Shown here one piece after another: positions 23,500-30,874 of a stretch of DNA of 48,580 nt. Location of the stretch: positions 1-48,580 of the forward strand of contig JAQVSV010000011.1 of NCBI GenBank assembly GCA_028700325.1. Reading direction: 5' to 3'. Both the position numbers and the translations under genes were made by a program. The notes below the pieces were generated by a model. It was not told the DNA's origin. It made no database searches and worked only from the letters and a program-made list of their open reading frames with translations. Source of the stretch: Elusimicrobiaceae bacterium. Its GTDB lineage: Bacteria; Elusimicrobiota; Elusimicrobia; Elusimicrobiales; Elusimicrobiaceae. How positions within the stretch are numbered: the first letter of the stretch is position 1; each line of letters starts with the position of its first letter.

Positions 23500-24539
23500 A
23501 ACTGTCACGCATTTTACCGGTTTTTCTATTGCTGATTTCGCCTTGCGCCGCCGCCAGGGCCGCGAAATCCCCGCATGCCGCCCGGAAGAAAAACGCCGCG
23601 GCAAAAACCAAACCCGCCGGCGCGACCTATCTGGTGCCGGTAAAAATTTCCACCGCCGGCTACAAACACCTGTGGGGCACGGAAACCGACGACCGGCTGA
23701 TAAGCTATCTCGGGCACGAAACACCTGAATTACGAGCTGAAGCCGCCACGGAACTGGGCCGGCGGCAGTGCATGCCGGCGGTCGGCGCGCTTATTATCAG
23801 GTTGACGGACAGCAGTCCGCTTGCAAGCTCTGCGGCGGTCACCGCGCTGGCGGGCTACGCCGACCAGTCTGTTTCGAAAGACCTGCTTGACGAGCTTGAT
23901 TCGCCGGACGAGCCACTGGTGAAAAAGGTTATTTTCACGCTGGGCCGGCGCGGCGATCCCGCCACCCGGGACCGGCTTTCGCTAATCGTGCGCAAGGGGC
24001 CTGACCAGTACCGCGCGGACGCCGCGGCCGCGCTGGGCGTAATGGGGCTGAATCAGGCCGGGGAAAGCCTTTTATTTGTGGTTGATGCGTCGAAAGACAA
24101 CCCGCCGGAACTGGTGCTTTCATGCATAGATTCGCTGCGCAGGATTTATTATCCCCGCGCGATTCCCGCGCTTATGGAACTCGCGCAGGAAAAACACGGG
24201 CCGTTCCGGGCGCCTGCGTTCAACACGCTATGCGCCATGCGCAACCGCGCCGCCTGGCCGCTGTTTGTGCAGCAGCTGAACACGCCGCAACGCGCGGCCG
24301 CGCTCGACTGCATCCGCAACCTGCGCGACGACACGCTGGCCGACAAACTGAAACGGCTGCTCAAATCAAAGGATTCCGGCGAATCTTCCGCCGCGGCCCA
24401 GCTGCTCGCGGAAATGGACACGCCGGAAATTATTGAATATCTGCTGACGCTCGACGACGACCAATATACGGACGAAGCGATAAAAGCCGCCCGGTCAGAA
24501 GTGAAAAAACGGCACCTGATCCCGCACGAGGAACAATGA
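23496..24539 (+). CDS. HEAT operon protein 4, exported HEAT-repeat protein with GTG start
   Basis: A protein of 347 residues starting at GTG 23496 (GTGA overlap with the previous stop). The Sec signal spans about 1-22 (K-L-S-R-I-L then a hydrophobic core, cut near A-R-A), followed by a basic Ala/Lys linker to about residue 45 and a run of about eight HEAT units (E-L-R-A-E-A-A-T-E-L-G-R-R, A-D-A-A-A-A-L-G-V-M-G). The last unit is followed by K-K-R-H-L-I-P-H-E-E-Q. A GTG start in an otherwise ATG cluster may lower its output. Confidence 0.78.
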   Translation: MKLSRILPVFLLLISPCAAARAAKSPHAARKKNAAAKTKPAGATYLVPVKISTAGYKHLWGTETDDRLISYLGHETPELRAEAATELGRRQCMPAVGALIIRLTDSSPLASSAAVTALAGYADQSVSKDLLDELDSPDEPLVKKVIFTLGRRGDPATRDRLSLIVRKGPDQYRADAAAALGVMGLNQAGESLLFVVDASKDNPPELVLSCIDSLRRIYYPRAIPALMELAQEKHGPFRAPAFNTLCAMRNRAAWPLFVQQLNTPQRAAALDCIRNLRDDTLADKLKRLLKSKDSGESSAAAQLLAEMDTPEIIEYLLTLDDDQYTDEAIKAARSEVKKRHLIPHEEQ

Positions 24540-25366
24540 GCCCGCACAGCAAAAAAACAGCCAGAACCGTTTGCCTGACCGTCTTGCTGGCGGCCGCTGG
24601 GGGAGTAGTTTATAAAGAACTGGGCTACGGCAAAAAACCGCCGCAGCCGGCCCTGGAATTGCCGCGCGACATGTTATTCTCTCCCGAGCGTGACACCGGG
24701 CCTGACTGCCCCGCCTGCATGGCGCAGTACAAACTGGAAATCGCTTCGCCGCAGCCGGGCGAACGAAAAAACGCCGTGGAAGAACTGGGCGGACTTTGCG
24801 AAGCGGACCAGTCGGCTCCGCTCATTGAAAAAACTCTGGGCGACCGCGACGCTTCCGTAAAAAACGCCGCGGCGTTTGCGCTGGGCCGCATTAAAAACGC
24901 AGGCTCGGTCGGGCGTCTGTATTCCGTCGCGACGTCCGACCCCGACACCGAAGTCCGAGCGGCGGCGGTATCGGCGCTGGGCCGGATCGGCTCGCCCGAA
25001 GCGGCTGAAAAACTGTGCGCCCTGCTCGCCCAGCCGGACACGGAGCTGAAACTGCTCTCGCTTTACGCGCTGGCAACGGTGAAAGAGCCTGCGGCGCTAA
25101 AACCCGCGCTGGCCGCGCTGGCCAGTCCGGCTACGGCCGAAGCGGCGGCCTCGGCGCTTGCGTCCATGGATCTGCCCGGCACGGCCGAAGCGGCGGCGCC
25201 GCTTTTAAACGCCGCCGATCCTGTCGTCCGGGAAGCGGCGCATGATGTTATTGAATGGCTGATTCTGCAAAAATCAGCCGAAGCGGCCTCGGCAATCCGG
25301 CAAAATCTCGCGGCTCTGCCGCAGGACCTGCAAACGCTCGCGCAGCCTTATCTGGCGCAGTTTTAA
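24536..25366 (+). CDS. HEAT operon protein 5, membrane-anchored HEAT-repeat protein
   Basis: A protein of 276 residues overlapping gene 4 by 4 bases. Its N-terminal hydrophobic segment (11-27, V-C-L-T-V-L-L-A-A-A-G-G-V-V-Y) lacks a good cut site, so it is probably a signal anchor. A C-P-A-C motif at 60-63 could be a disulphide or redox pair. HEAT units follow (V-K-N-A-A-A-F-A-L-G-R-I, V-R-A-A-A-V-S-A-L-G-R-I-G). It may tether the other four HEAT proteins to the inner membrane, which is inference. The cluster ends here with a hairpin. Confidence 0.75.
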   Translation: MSPHSKKTARTVCLTVLLAAAGGVVYKELGYGKKPPQPALELPRDMLFSPERDTGPDCPACMAQYKLEIASPQPGERKNAVEELGGLCEADQSAPLIEKTLGDRDASVKNAAAFALGRIKNAGSVGRLYSVATSDPDTEVRAAAVSALGRIGSPEAAEKLCALLAQPDTELKLLSLYALATVKEPAALKPALAALASPATAEAAASALASMDLPGTAEAAAPLLNAADPVVREAAHDVIEWLILQKSAEAASAIRQNLAALPQDLQTLAQPYLAQF

Positions 25367-25392
25367 TATCTCCCGGTATTCTTTTGCACTAT

Positions 25393-25424
25393 ACAAACTC
25401 TCCGGCGTAAGCCGGAGAGTTTGT
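25393..25424. terminator. Terminator after the HEAT operon
   Basis: A perfect 14-bp inverted repeat (25393-25406 with 25411-25424) with a GTAA loop, 27 bases after the last HEAT stop. The T-rich 3' arm ends TTTGT. Its centre CCGGC-GTAA-GCCGG recurs in both copies of the 139-bp repeat nearby. Confidence 0.7.
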
Positions 25425-25541
25425 TCAGACACGCCTCGGGCTGCCCCGCCTGCTGCGATACACACTTAAACTGGCCGCTCGCGTGCCGGAGTTTCGCAAA
25501 CGAATTTAATGAAAAACCTCCCCGGCAGACGAGGAGGTTTA

Positions 25542-25680
25542 TAAATTCCGCTCACAACCCCCCGGCGCTGGCCGGCACGGCATAATGATTGCCGGCATGG
25601 CATAACTCAGGCAGGGGGATGGAGCGTGTAACCCTGCGCAAGCAGGGCAAACGAAGTTTGGACCAAAAGAAACCCCCGGC
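25542..25680 (+). repeat. Inverted repeat element, copy 1
   Basis: These 139 bases recur in reverse complement at 26645-26783. By eye the 106-base core (25575-25680 against 26645-26750) differs at one base; over all 139 positions I count 7 differences and no gaps. The element contains a CCCTGC-TTGC-GCAGGG-type small hairpin, a pair of 11-base near-identical direct repeats (TTATGCC-A/G-TGC on the opposite strand) 20 bases apart, and borders a GTAA-loop hairpin. No open frame in it looks coding. It may be a MITE- or REP-like dispersed repeat. Confidence 0.85.
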
Positions 25681-25692
25681 GTAAGCCGGGGG
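25665..25692 (-). terminator. Terminator of the minus-strand lipoprotein gene
   Basis: CCCCCGGC (25673-25680) pairs with 25685-25692 across a GTAA loop. On the minus strand the stem is followed by TTTCTTTT, so it can end the lipoprotein transcript; it forms the inner edge of repeat copy 1. Confidence 0.75.
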
Positions 25693-25727
25693 AGTCTCAT
25701 TTACAAAAGCAGCGGCCGCAGAGCCGG

Positions 25728-26246
25728 CTATTTCGCGCCGGACAGCGCGGCTGGTTCGGCGGCGGGCGCGGGATCAGCCAAGCCCGCCTGAATCCGCGCG
25801 AACAGCCGGCGTTCAACTTCGCCGCGCGACGCGCAAACTTCGCGCGTGCCGCTTACGTCATTGGACGCCTCGATATAGGTGGTCAGCCTAAGGTCGGTTC
25901 CGCCGTCGCGCGCCGCGGCAACAACACTAACCGTATAACGGCCCGAACCGTAGGGCGACATCCAGCCGGACGGATCCCGCTGGCAAATAGCGTTTTCCGC
26001 GAATTCATCCACATCTTTGAACAGCACGAATTCCGTATTTAAAAATCCGCTGTTTTTCTGCATGTTCTTGATGGGAATATTGGAATCGGATAAAGCCAGG
26101 AGAACCGCCCGCCAGGTCGTGTCCAGTGACGCCTCGAAATGCCGCTGCGCCGGCTGGTTCGGAGGCACAACGACCTCTTTTGACATGCAGCCGCCCGCTA
26201 CTATTGCGAAACCTGCGGCGCACAATGCTGTTAAAACCCGTTTCAT
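25728..26246 (-). CDS. Outer membrane-type lipoprotein, unknown function
   Basis: A protein of 172 residues with TGGAGG 5 bases before its ATG. Residues 1-20 are a lipoprotein signal with lipobox V-A-G-G-C, so Cys20 would be lipidated. The mature part has F-E-A-S-L-D-T-T-W-R-A-V-L-L-A-L (about 38-53) and I-K-N-M-Q-K-N-S-G-F-L-N-T-E, a helix-strand layout like BamC-type and related small lipoprotein domains. It ends in an Ala/Pro-rich tail. TATAAT on the minus strand at 26279-26274 is the likely -10. It is the only clear gene between the two inverted repeat copies. Confidence 0.7.
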   Translation of the reverse strand: MKRVLTALCAAGFAIVAGGCMSKEVVVPPNQPAQRHFEASLDTTWRAVLLALSDSNIPIKNMQKNSGFLNTEFVLFKDVDEFAENAICQRDPSGWMSPYGSGRYTVSVVAAARDGGTDLRLTTYIEASNDVSGTREVCASRGEVERRLFARIQAGLADPAPAAEPAALSGAK

Positions 26247-26273
26247 AAGGCCTCCATAAAAAGATATATATAC

Positions 26274-26279
26274 ATTATA
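26274..26279 (-). promoter_or_regulatory. -10 element of the lipoprotein gene
   Basis: A perfect TATAAT on the minus strand, 27 bases before the ATG, with a TGGAGG ribosome site in the leader. The -35 region is weak. Confidence 0.55.
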
Positions 26280-26374
26280 GTGCTAATCAGCGCTCTTTAC
26301 CAGTTCCCGTATTGCGCAAGCTGAAATCCAGCCATAGGACCAATCGTTGTGCAGTTTACCAGTTAAACTTTTAG

Positions 26375-26542
26375 CGGCCTGTTTTCGGGAGCCGCAAGGG
26401 GTGGATAACGACACGACAAACCCGTATGGAATATGCTTTCGCAATCCAGAAAAGATACCGGCAGGCATCCGAAGCCATTGAGGAAAAGCTGACGGTTGTT
26501 TATGGACCGACGAACAGGGCGCAAGCAGTCAAAAATGACTGA
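26375..26542 (+). other. Possible remnant ORF in the stretch between repeats
   Basis: The stretch 26280-26644 has no clear gene. A plus-strand frame is open from 26375 to TGA at 26540, with an ATG at 26426 giving 38 residues (M-E-Y-A-F-A-I-Q-K-R-Y-R-Q-A-S-E, charged and helical) and protein-like codons upstream of the ATG (P-V-F-G-S-R-K-G-W-I-T-T). No ribosome site is seen. It may be the tail of a decayed gene. A 10-base direct repeat TTTACCAGTT occurs twice shortly before it (near 26296 and 26354). Confidence 0.25.
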
Positions 26543-26632
26543 TTTTAACAACCGGAGAAAACCGCCTCATGGCAAGATTCCTGGATTGCCTGACAGGGTT
26601 CCCCGGTCTCCGGCATATGAAATAATGAACCT

Positions 26633-26660
26633 CCTCCGGCGTAAGCCGGGGGTTTCTTTT
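26633..26660 (+). terminator. Plus-strand terminator-like hairpin at the inner edge of repeat copy 2
   Basis: CCTCCGGC (26633-26640) pairs with 26645-26652 (one G-T pair) across a GTAA loop, followed by TTTCTTTT on the plus strand. No annotated plus-strand gene precedes it. Confidence 0.6.
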
Positions 26661-26783
26661 GGTCCAAGCTTCGTTTGCCCTGCTTGCGCAGGGTTACACG
26701 CTCCATCCCCCTGCCTGAGTTATGCCATGCCGGCAATCATTATGCCGTGCAGACAAACGCCGGGGGTTTGTGAGCGGAATTTA
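26645..26783 (-). repeat. Inverted repeat element, copy 2
   Basis: Reverse-complement copy of 25542-25680. The two copies face each other around the lipoprotein gene and the gene-poor stretch. The only core difference is the base that turns AAGTTTGG into AAGCTTGG. The outer 16 bases match exactly, and the differences cluster in one 17-base patch next to them. Confidence 0.85.
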
Positions 26784-26785
26784 CA

Positions 26786-26815
26786 AAGCCGGGCGGAAAA
26801 CTTTCCGCCCGGCTT
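26786..26815 (-). terminator. Terminator of the C11 protease gene
   Basis: AAGCCGGGCGGAA (26786-26798) pairs perfectly with 26803-26815, 13 bp with a 4-base loop, 19 bases after the minus-strand stop. Only a short T-run follows on that strand. Confidence 0.7.
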
Positions 26816-26833
26816 CATTTAATCAATTCGCTG

Positions 26834-28075
26834 TTATCTGGTCCTGGCTGCGTAAGCCCATGGAAGGAAATCGCACCATTTCGCGTCTTGAGCAAACGGC
26901 AGATTCGGGTACATGACCTCGAGAAATGCGGGGTTGCTCATAAGCTCATAAGTGATTTTCGGCGACAGCGCAGGCAGATGAACGGAAACACCCGTCGCGC
27001 CGGCATATTTCCCGGAACCGTACGAAACAGCCATTTTTTTGGCAATATATCCGACTATCTCGTCACCCTGTTCCTTCACCAGTTGCGCGCCGGGCCGGGC
27101 CATGTCCAGCCGGGAATTAAACAGTTTGAGGAACTCGCCAAGATCGCCGAATATCGAGGTGTCACGCTGGCCAGTAAGCACGCTGGCAAACCGCAGCACA
27201 TATTCGTTGGCGTACTTAAACGCCTGCACATCATCCAGCTTGCGCGCGTTCTGCTGCCATACGGAAAGCATTTTGGCGAGTTGCAGGCTGGCGGCCGGCC
27301 TGATAACCCCGATCTGAACCTCTTCGCCCGCATAAGATTTCATATAGGTAGAGGCCAGCAGCAGGGCGGCCTGCTCCGCCGTGGAGGATGGTTTATCGGC
27401 AAGCGCCGCCAGAAAACTCGCGTAATCATAACCATCTCCGGGCACGGTTTCCTCGCTGGCGACGACATATTTAACATCGGAACCCAATTCATGCATTACT
27501 TCCGCCATACCCATCAGACAGGAGTTAAAGGCTATCACATCAACCTGCGCTTCCCGGGCAAAAAACCGCAATTGCGGCAAAGTAAGGTAATTTCCGGTAG
27601 TCAGATCAAAACCGACCCCGCGGTCGGAAATGTCCTGCGATTTTTTCTCATCAAAAAACCCGGCCCCGTGCGCCCAGAAAACAAACATATACCGTTTCGC
27701 CGGCGCACGCTCCTTGGCCCAGCGCACAAATTTGACCAGATTTTTCCAGTCGCCCTGATCCACGTTGTCGAGCCGCTCCTGCGGCTCGGCGGCAAGAATA
27801 TCCATGCCTTTCGTTATGACAAAACGTTTGGTGCCAGTGAACCCGTCTTCAAAACCTCCGCAGCCAACCTCCGCCACAACGGCGACATTGCCGGTGGTGC
27901 CGGTCTTGGCAAGCTCGGCCGCGTCATCCCAGGCGCCGCCCGGTACTCCGCGCTTGCCGCTCATATAAAGCATTATTGTCCAGTCCCGCACGGGATCCGC
28001 CTGCACGGCACGGCCGCCCGCGGCACTGGCAAACCCGGCGGAAAATATCAGCAGCAACGAAATTATTACACGCAT
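26834..28075 (-). CDS. Exported clostripain-like cysteine protease (family C11)
   Basis: A protein of 413 residues. The ATG at 28075 is chosen because AAGGAGAT precedes it and a Sec signal (1-19, F-A-S-A-A) then begins at residue 1; the longer open frame lacks both. It has the clan CD caspase-like fold marks of C11 peptidases: D-W-T-I-M-L-Y-M-S-G at about 31-40, the catalytic His136 in F-W-A-H-G-A-G, and Cys186 in I-A-F-N-S-C-L-M-G-M. Clostripain-type enzymes cut after Arg or Lys. Exported members may process surface proteins or degrade external protein. Confidence 0.85.
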   Translation of the reverse strand: MRVIISLLLIFSAGFASAAGGRAVQADPVRDWTIMLYMSGKRGVPGGAWDDAAELAKTGTTGNVAVVAEVGCGGFEDGFTGTKRFVITKGMDILAAEPQERLDNVDQGDWKNLVKFVRWAKERAPAKRYMFVFWAHGAGFFDEKKSQDISDRGVGFDLTTGNYLTLPQLRFFAREAQVDVIAFNSCLMGMAEVMHELGSDVKYVVASEETVPGDGYDYASFLAALADKPSSTAEQAALLLASTYMKSYAGEEVQIGVIRPAASLQLAKMLSVWQQNARKLDDVQAFKYANEYVLRFASVLTGQRDTSIFGDLGEFLKLFNSRLDMARPGAQLVKEQGDEIVGYIAKKMAVSYGSGKYAGATGVSVHLPALSPKITYELMSNPAFLEVMYPNLPFAQDAKWCDFLPWAYAARTR

Positions 28076-28174
28076 ATGATCTCCTTGAACTCTGTGTAAA
28101 TTATATGCCAAAGCGGCATACTGGACAAGGGCCAACAGGCCCGGAACTGACACAGGCCTGCAATTTTGGCGTTT

Positions 28175-28203
28175 TTGATGTATTATTAATATAGTTGTAT
28201 CAT
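28175..28203 (+). promoter_or_regulatory. Promoter of the exported protein gene at 28294
   Basis: TTGATG (28175-28180) and TATCAT (28198-28203) are 17 bases apart. The predicted start near 28210 lies after the upstream in-frame ATG at 28195, which supports the ATG at 28294. Confidence 0.6.
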
Positions 28204-28293
28204 TCAAGCAAAGGCAAACTATATAGACAGAACGGGCAGCATAAACAGTTTCTGCGAGTGCAGGTTACCCAATGCCCGGGCGGGATACATATT

Positions 28294-29439
28294 ATGAAAA
28301 AAAACATTCTGGCCGGCTTTGCCGCGCTGCTTGTAACGGTTTCTCCGCTAAACGCGAAACCGCTTGCAAAAGAGGAATCCGCGGCGATCAGACTGTCGCT
28401 CACCTGCTCGACCCTCAACAGCATCGTCGCCGCCGCGCTCCGCCGCGACAACGTGTTCACGATACTTGAGCCCGGCAAACCGGTCCTGTCCGCTTCCGGC
28501 AAGGGGCTTCTGCTTTCCAATCTCAGATACGGCAACGCGCACGGATACCGCCCCGTCGTGCAGATAACTCCGTTCAAAACCGCGCTTAACGCCGCCGCCC
28601 TGAAGCTGGAAAATTTCAGCATGGACGGGGAGCCGCCCGTCACTCCTGAAAAGGCGAGCGGGGAACAGAAAGCCCGGCTTGCCACGCAGGTTTACGCCAT
28701 AACAGACAAGCTGACAGCTGCGCTGAACGCGGCCAGGCTGGCAAATCTGGTCGTTTTCACCTATGACCGGCAGGCCTGCATAATATACGCCCGGTTTCAG
28801 CCGCAGGTATTATCGCCGTTCGCTTCCGGCGTAGCCCTGCGCCGGTTCGACATGGCTGACGGAACGCTGACCGCCGTCGCGGATAATGGCGGCTCGTCCG
28901 CGCCGGACAATCAGCCCTGCGGCCTGCTCGCAGGACAGGGACTGGCCAATAAAATCCTTAAAACCATGAAAATACCCGGCCTGACGTTCGATATCAGCCC
29001 CGGCGGAGTCAGCTTTGCCGCCAACGGCCTTGTTCTGTCGGGAAAAGGCAATACCGGCGTGGAATTGCCCAAATGGCTGCGGGGGGGGAAACTCGCCGCG
29101 CATTTCACCGCGACCGGCAAAATACAGCTGCCCCGCCCCAATACGGTGCGGCTGACCATAGCTTCCATAACCGTACATAAAATTTACCGCGGAGCGGAGC
29201 CGCTGGCCAGCGTGCCGGGCGCGCTGACGGCTTCCGCTCAGGACAGCCTGATAAATCTCGGGCTGCAGGGCGCGGTCAAGGATAAAAACCTCGCCCGCCA
29301 CGCTTGGGCACGCCAGGAAAACCGCGAAACGCTCGCGCTGGAGCTGAAACCGGAATCTTTTGTGCACGGCGCGGCCGTTACGCTCGACGCGCTTTCTTTG
29401 AACAACGGAGTGCTAACGGCCGGATTCTCGGTTAAATAA
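28294..29439 (+). CDS. Exported protein of unknown function
   Basis: A protein of 381 residues with a Sec signal (M-K-K-N-I-L-A-G-F-A-A-L-L-V-T-V, cut near L-N-A at residue 20). The mature part alternates strands and short helices: V-F-T-I-L-E-P-G-K-P-V-L-S, later L-R-G-G-K-L-A-A-H-F-T-A-T-G-K-I and L-A-L-E-L-K-P-E-S-F. Repeated amphipathic strands recall lipid-binding BPI/AsmA-like periplasmic proteins, but I see no diagnostic motif. A run of eight G (29081-29088) encodes R-G-G within the frame. The ribosome site is weak (GGGCGGG). Confidence 0.55.
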   Translation: MKKNILAGFAALLVTVSPLNAKPLAKEESAAIRLSLTCSTLNSIVAAALRRDNVFTILEPGKPVLSASGKGLLLSNLRYGNAHGYRPVVQITPFKTALNAAALKLENFSMDGEPPVTPEKASGEQKARLATQVYAITDKLTAALNAARLANLVVFTYDRQACIIYARFQPQVLSPFASGVALRRFDMADGTLTAVADNGGSSAPDNQPCGLLAGQGLANKILKTMKIPGLTFDISPGGVSFAANGLVLSGKGNTGVELPKWLRGGKLAAHFTATGKIQLPRPNTVRLTIASITVHKIYRGAEPLASVPGALTASAQDSLINLGLQGAVKDKNLARHAWARQENRETLALELKPESFVHGAAVTLDALSLNNGVLTAGFSVK

Positions 29440-29458
29440 CGGCCATGCGACTCTTTGG

Positions 29459-29496
29459 AAAACGCCCTGCGCATCTTTGATGCGCAGGGCGTTTTT
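29459..29496. terminator. Bidirectional terminator between convergent genes
   Basis: A 17-bp perfect stem (29459-29475 with 29479-29495) with a TTT loop, bordered by A-run and T-run, between the exported protein gene and the convergent TPR lipoprotein gene. Confidence 0.9.
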
Positions 29497-29516
29497 CCGT
29501 GCACTGCAAAAACCGC

Positions 29517-30680
29517 TTACTGCAGCAGCCTCACCGACTCGCCCATCGGGGCTTTGCCCGCCGACTTGAGCGCCCTGCGCTGGATCTCGGCTATATCCGC
29601 TTCCAGCGATTTGAGATAAAAATACTTTTCTATCGCCGCCAGCTCCCTAGCCGGCCGGATAAATGAAGGATACTGTTTCTCGATAACATGATATTCGTAG
29701 ACAGCGAATTCGGGATGGCCTTCCCTTAAATGCGCCACGGACAGGCCCAGCTGAGCCAACATGCTGTTGCGCCCGCTTTTCACGATATTCTCAAAATCAT
29801 ACCGGGAATACCGCGGCTTGTCCTGCAGCAGATAGGAATACCCGCGGTAAACGGCGGCGTTAATATCGCTCGGGGAAAGCTCCAGCACCACCCCGAAATC
29901 ATTGGCGGCCTTGCTGAATTTGCCGGCTTTGAAATAATAGTAACCGCGCATGAAAAACGCCTGTTCGTTGTTGGGGCTTATGCTGACGCATTTGGTCAGT
30001 TCGTCAATCGCCTGATCCGTATAGCCGGTGCGGGCCAGCAGCATGGCCCGCTGGTAATAGGCGTTGGCCATTTTGGGGTCGAGGCGGACCGCATCGGCAT
30101 AATCCGACAGGGCGGCGGGAATCTCGTCGCGCGCGCCGAGCATTTCCGCGCGCCGGTAGTAGGCTTCGGCAAAGTGGGGATTGAGACGGATGGCTTCGCC
30201 GTAATACTGATAGGCTTTGCTTAAATTCTTCTGCCGCTCGAAATTGAACCCGATATTGAAATTGGCGGAAAAAGACGCCGGATTAAGCAGCAGCGCGCGG
30301 TTGAGCGTGGCTTCCGCGTCGGCATAGCGGCCCATGTCGGAATAAACACGGCCCAGATTGCTGTACATTTCCGCGTCATTGGGCGCAAGCCGGACGACCA
30401 GTTCATAATCCTCGCGCGCATAATCCAGTTCCTTTTTCGTGTAATAGCCCAGCGCGCGATAGCCAAGCAGTTCCGCCCGGATGGGCTCGCCGCGCGAAAC
30501 CTTCCATAAATTGAGCGCCTCCGACGAATAGCGGATCATCGCCTCTGCGTTGGCGGAATTGCGGGTAAGTTCGACATAGGTGTCAAACTCCTTATCCACC
30601 GGCGACCGGGAGTCCTCGCCGCCGCAGCCTGTCATACACGCCAGCACAGCCAGCCCCGCAACAACAAAATATTTCCGCAT
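29517..30680 (-). CDS. TPR-repeat lipoprotein
   Basis: A protein of 387 residues. The ATG at 30680 is chosen because a lipoprotein signal then starts at residue 1 (M-R-K-Y-F-V-V-A-G-L, lipobox M-T-G-C with Cys19). About eight TPR units follow from residue 60 to 330, for example N-D-A-E-M-Y-S-N-L-G-R-V-Y, N-P-H-F-A-E-A-Y-Y-R-R-A-E and D-P-K-M-A-N-A-Y-Y-Q-R-A-M. Such lipoproteins (compare NlpI/PilF types) act as scaffolds for envelope machines such as pili or murein enzymes; the partner is unknown. Its promoter is back to back with that of the iron operon. Confidence 0.8.
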   Translation of the reverse strand: MRKYFVVAGLAVLACMTGCGGEDSRSPVDKEFDTYVELTRNSANAEAMIRYSSEALNLWKVSRGEPIRAELLGYRALGYYTKKELDYAREDYELVVRLAPNDAEMYSNLGRVYSDMGRYADAEATLNRALLLNPASFSANFNIGFNFERQKNLSKAYQYYGEAIRLNPHFAEAYYRRAEMLGARDEIPAALSDYADAVRLDPKMANAYYQRAMLLARTGYTDQAIDELTKCVSISPNNEQAFFMRGYYYFKAGKFSKAANDFGVVLELSPSDINAAVYRGYSYLLQDKPRYSRYDFENIVKSGRNSMLAQLGLSVAHLREGHPEFAVYEYHVIEKQYPSFIRPARELAAIEKYFYLKSLEADIAEIQRRALKSAGKAPMGESVRLLQ

Positions 30681-30751
30681 AAACCGCTCCCGAAATTCCA
30701 GCCGCGCCGGCCGCCAGACGCTCTCCTGCGAAAAACAGCTCCGCCCGCTAT

Positions 30752-30779
30752 ATTGTAGTTTTATGCGCTTGACTTGCAA
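30752..30779 (-). promoter_or_regulatory. Promoter of the TPR lipoprotein gene
   Basis: On the minus strand TTGCAA (30779-30774) and TACAAT (30757-30752), 16 bases apart. Its -35 touches the -35 of the divergent iron-operon promoter. Confidence 0.6.
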
Positions 30780-30798
30780 AGGGGAAACAGATTATAAT
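30769..30798 (+). promoter_or_regulatory. Promoter of the fur-feoA-feoB operon
   Basis: TTGACT (30769-30774), 18-base spacer, perfect TATAAT (30793-30798). One of the best promoters in the window; the operator dyad overlaps its downstream edge. Confidence 0.8.
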
Positions 30799-30823
30799 TG
30801 ATACGGAAGTATCAGTATCAATT
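30796..30823 (+). promoter_or_regulatory. Dyad operator over the iron-operon promoter, probable Fur-family site
   Basis: AATTGATAC (30796-30804) and GTATCAATT (30815-30823) form a perfect 9-bp dyad with a 10-base spacer. Within it, TGATAC (30799-30804) also pairs with GTATCA (30809-30814), so there are three half-sites with two in tandem. It starts within the -10 and covers the expected transcription start, a repressor position. By gene context the repressor is the Fur-family protein it precedes. Confidence 0.65.
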
Positions 30824-30874
30824 GCGGAAATTTCAATATGCGCCAAAACCATAATACGGGCGGCAGGGGAAAAC

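Larger units (their letters stand above)
25425..25727. other. Gene-free repeat-rich stretch left of the lipoprotein gene
   Basis: This stretch holds no supported gene. It contains a second hairpin (25514-25521 with 25533-25540, AAACCTCC and its complement, followed by ATAAATT) and then copy 1 of the inverted repeat element with the lipoprotein gene's terminator. Confidence 0.5.

Noticed and set aside
26834-28207. A longer N-terminus for the C11 protease (start at 28207)
   Set aside because: The extra 44 residues precede a proper signal peptide and the ATG at 28075 has AAGGAGAT; the longer start would hide the signal.
28195-28293. An upstream start for the exported protein (ATG 28195)
   Set aside because: That ATG lies at the predicted -10 and before the expected transcription start; a signal peptide begins at 28294.
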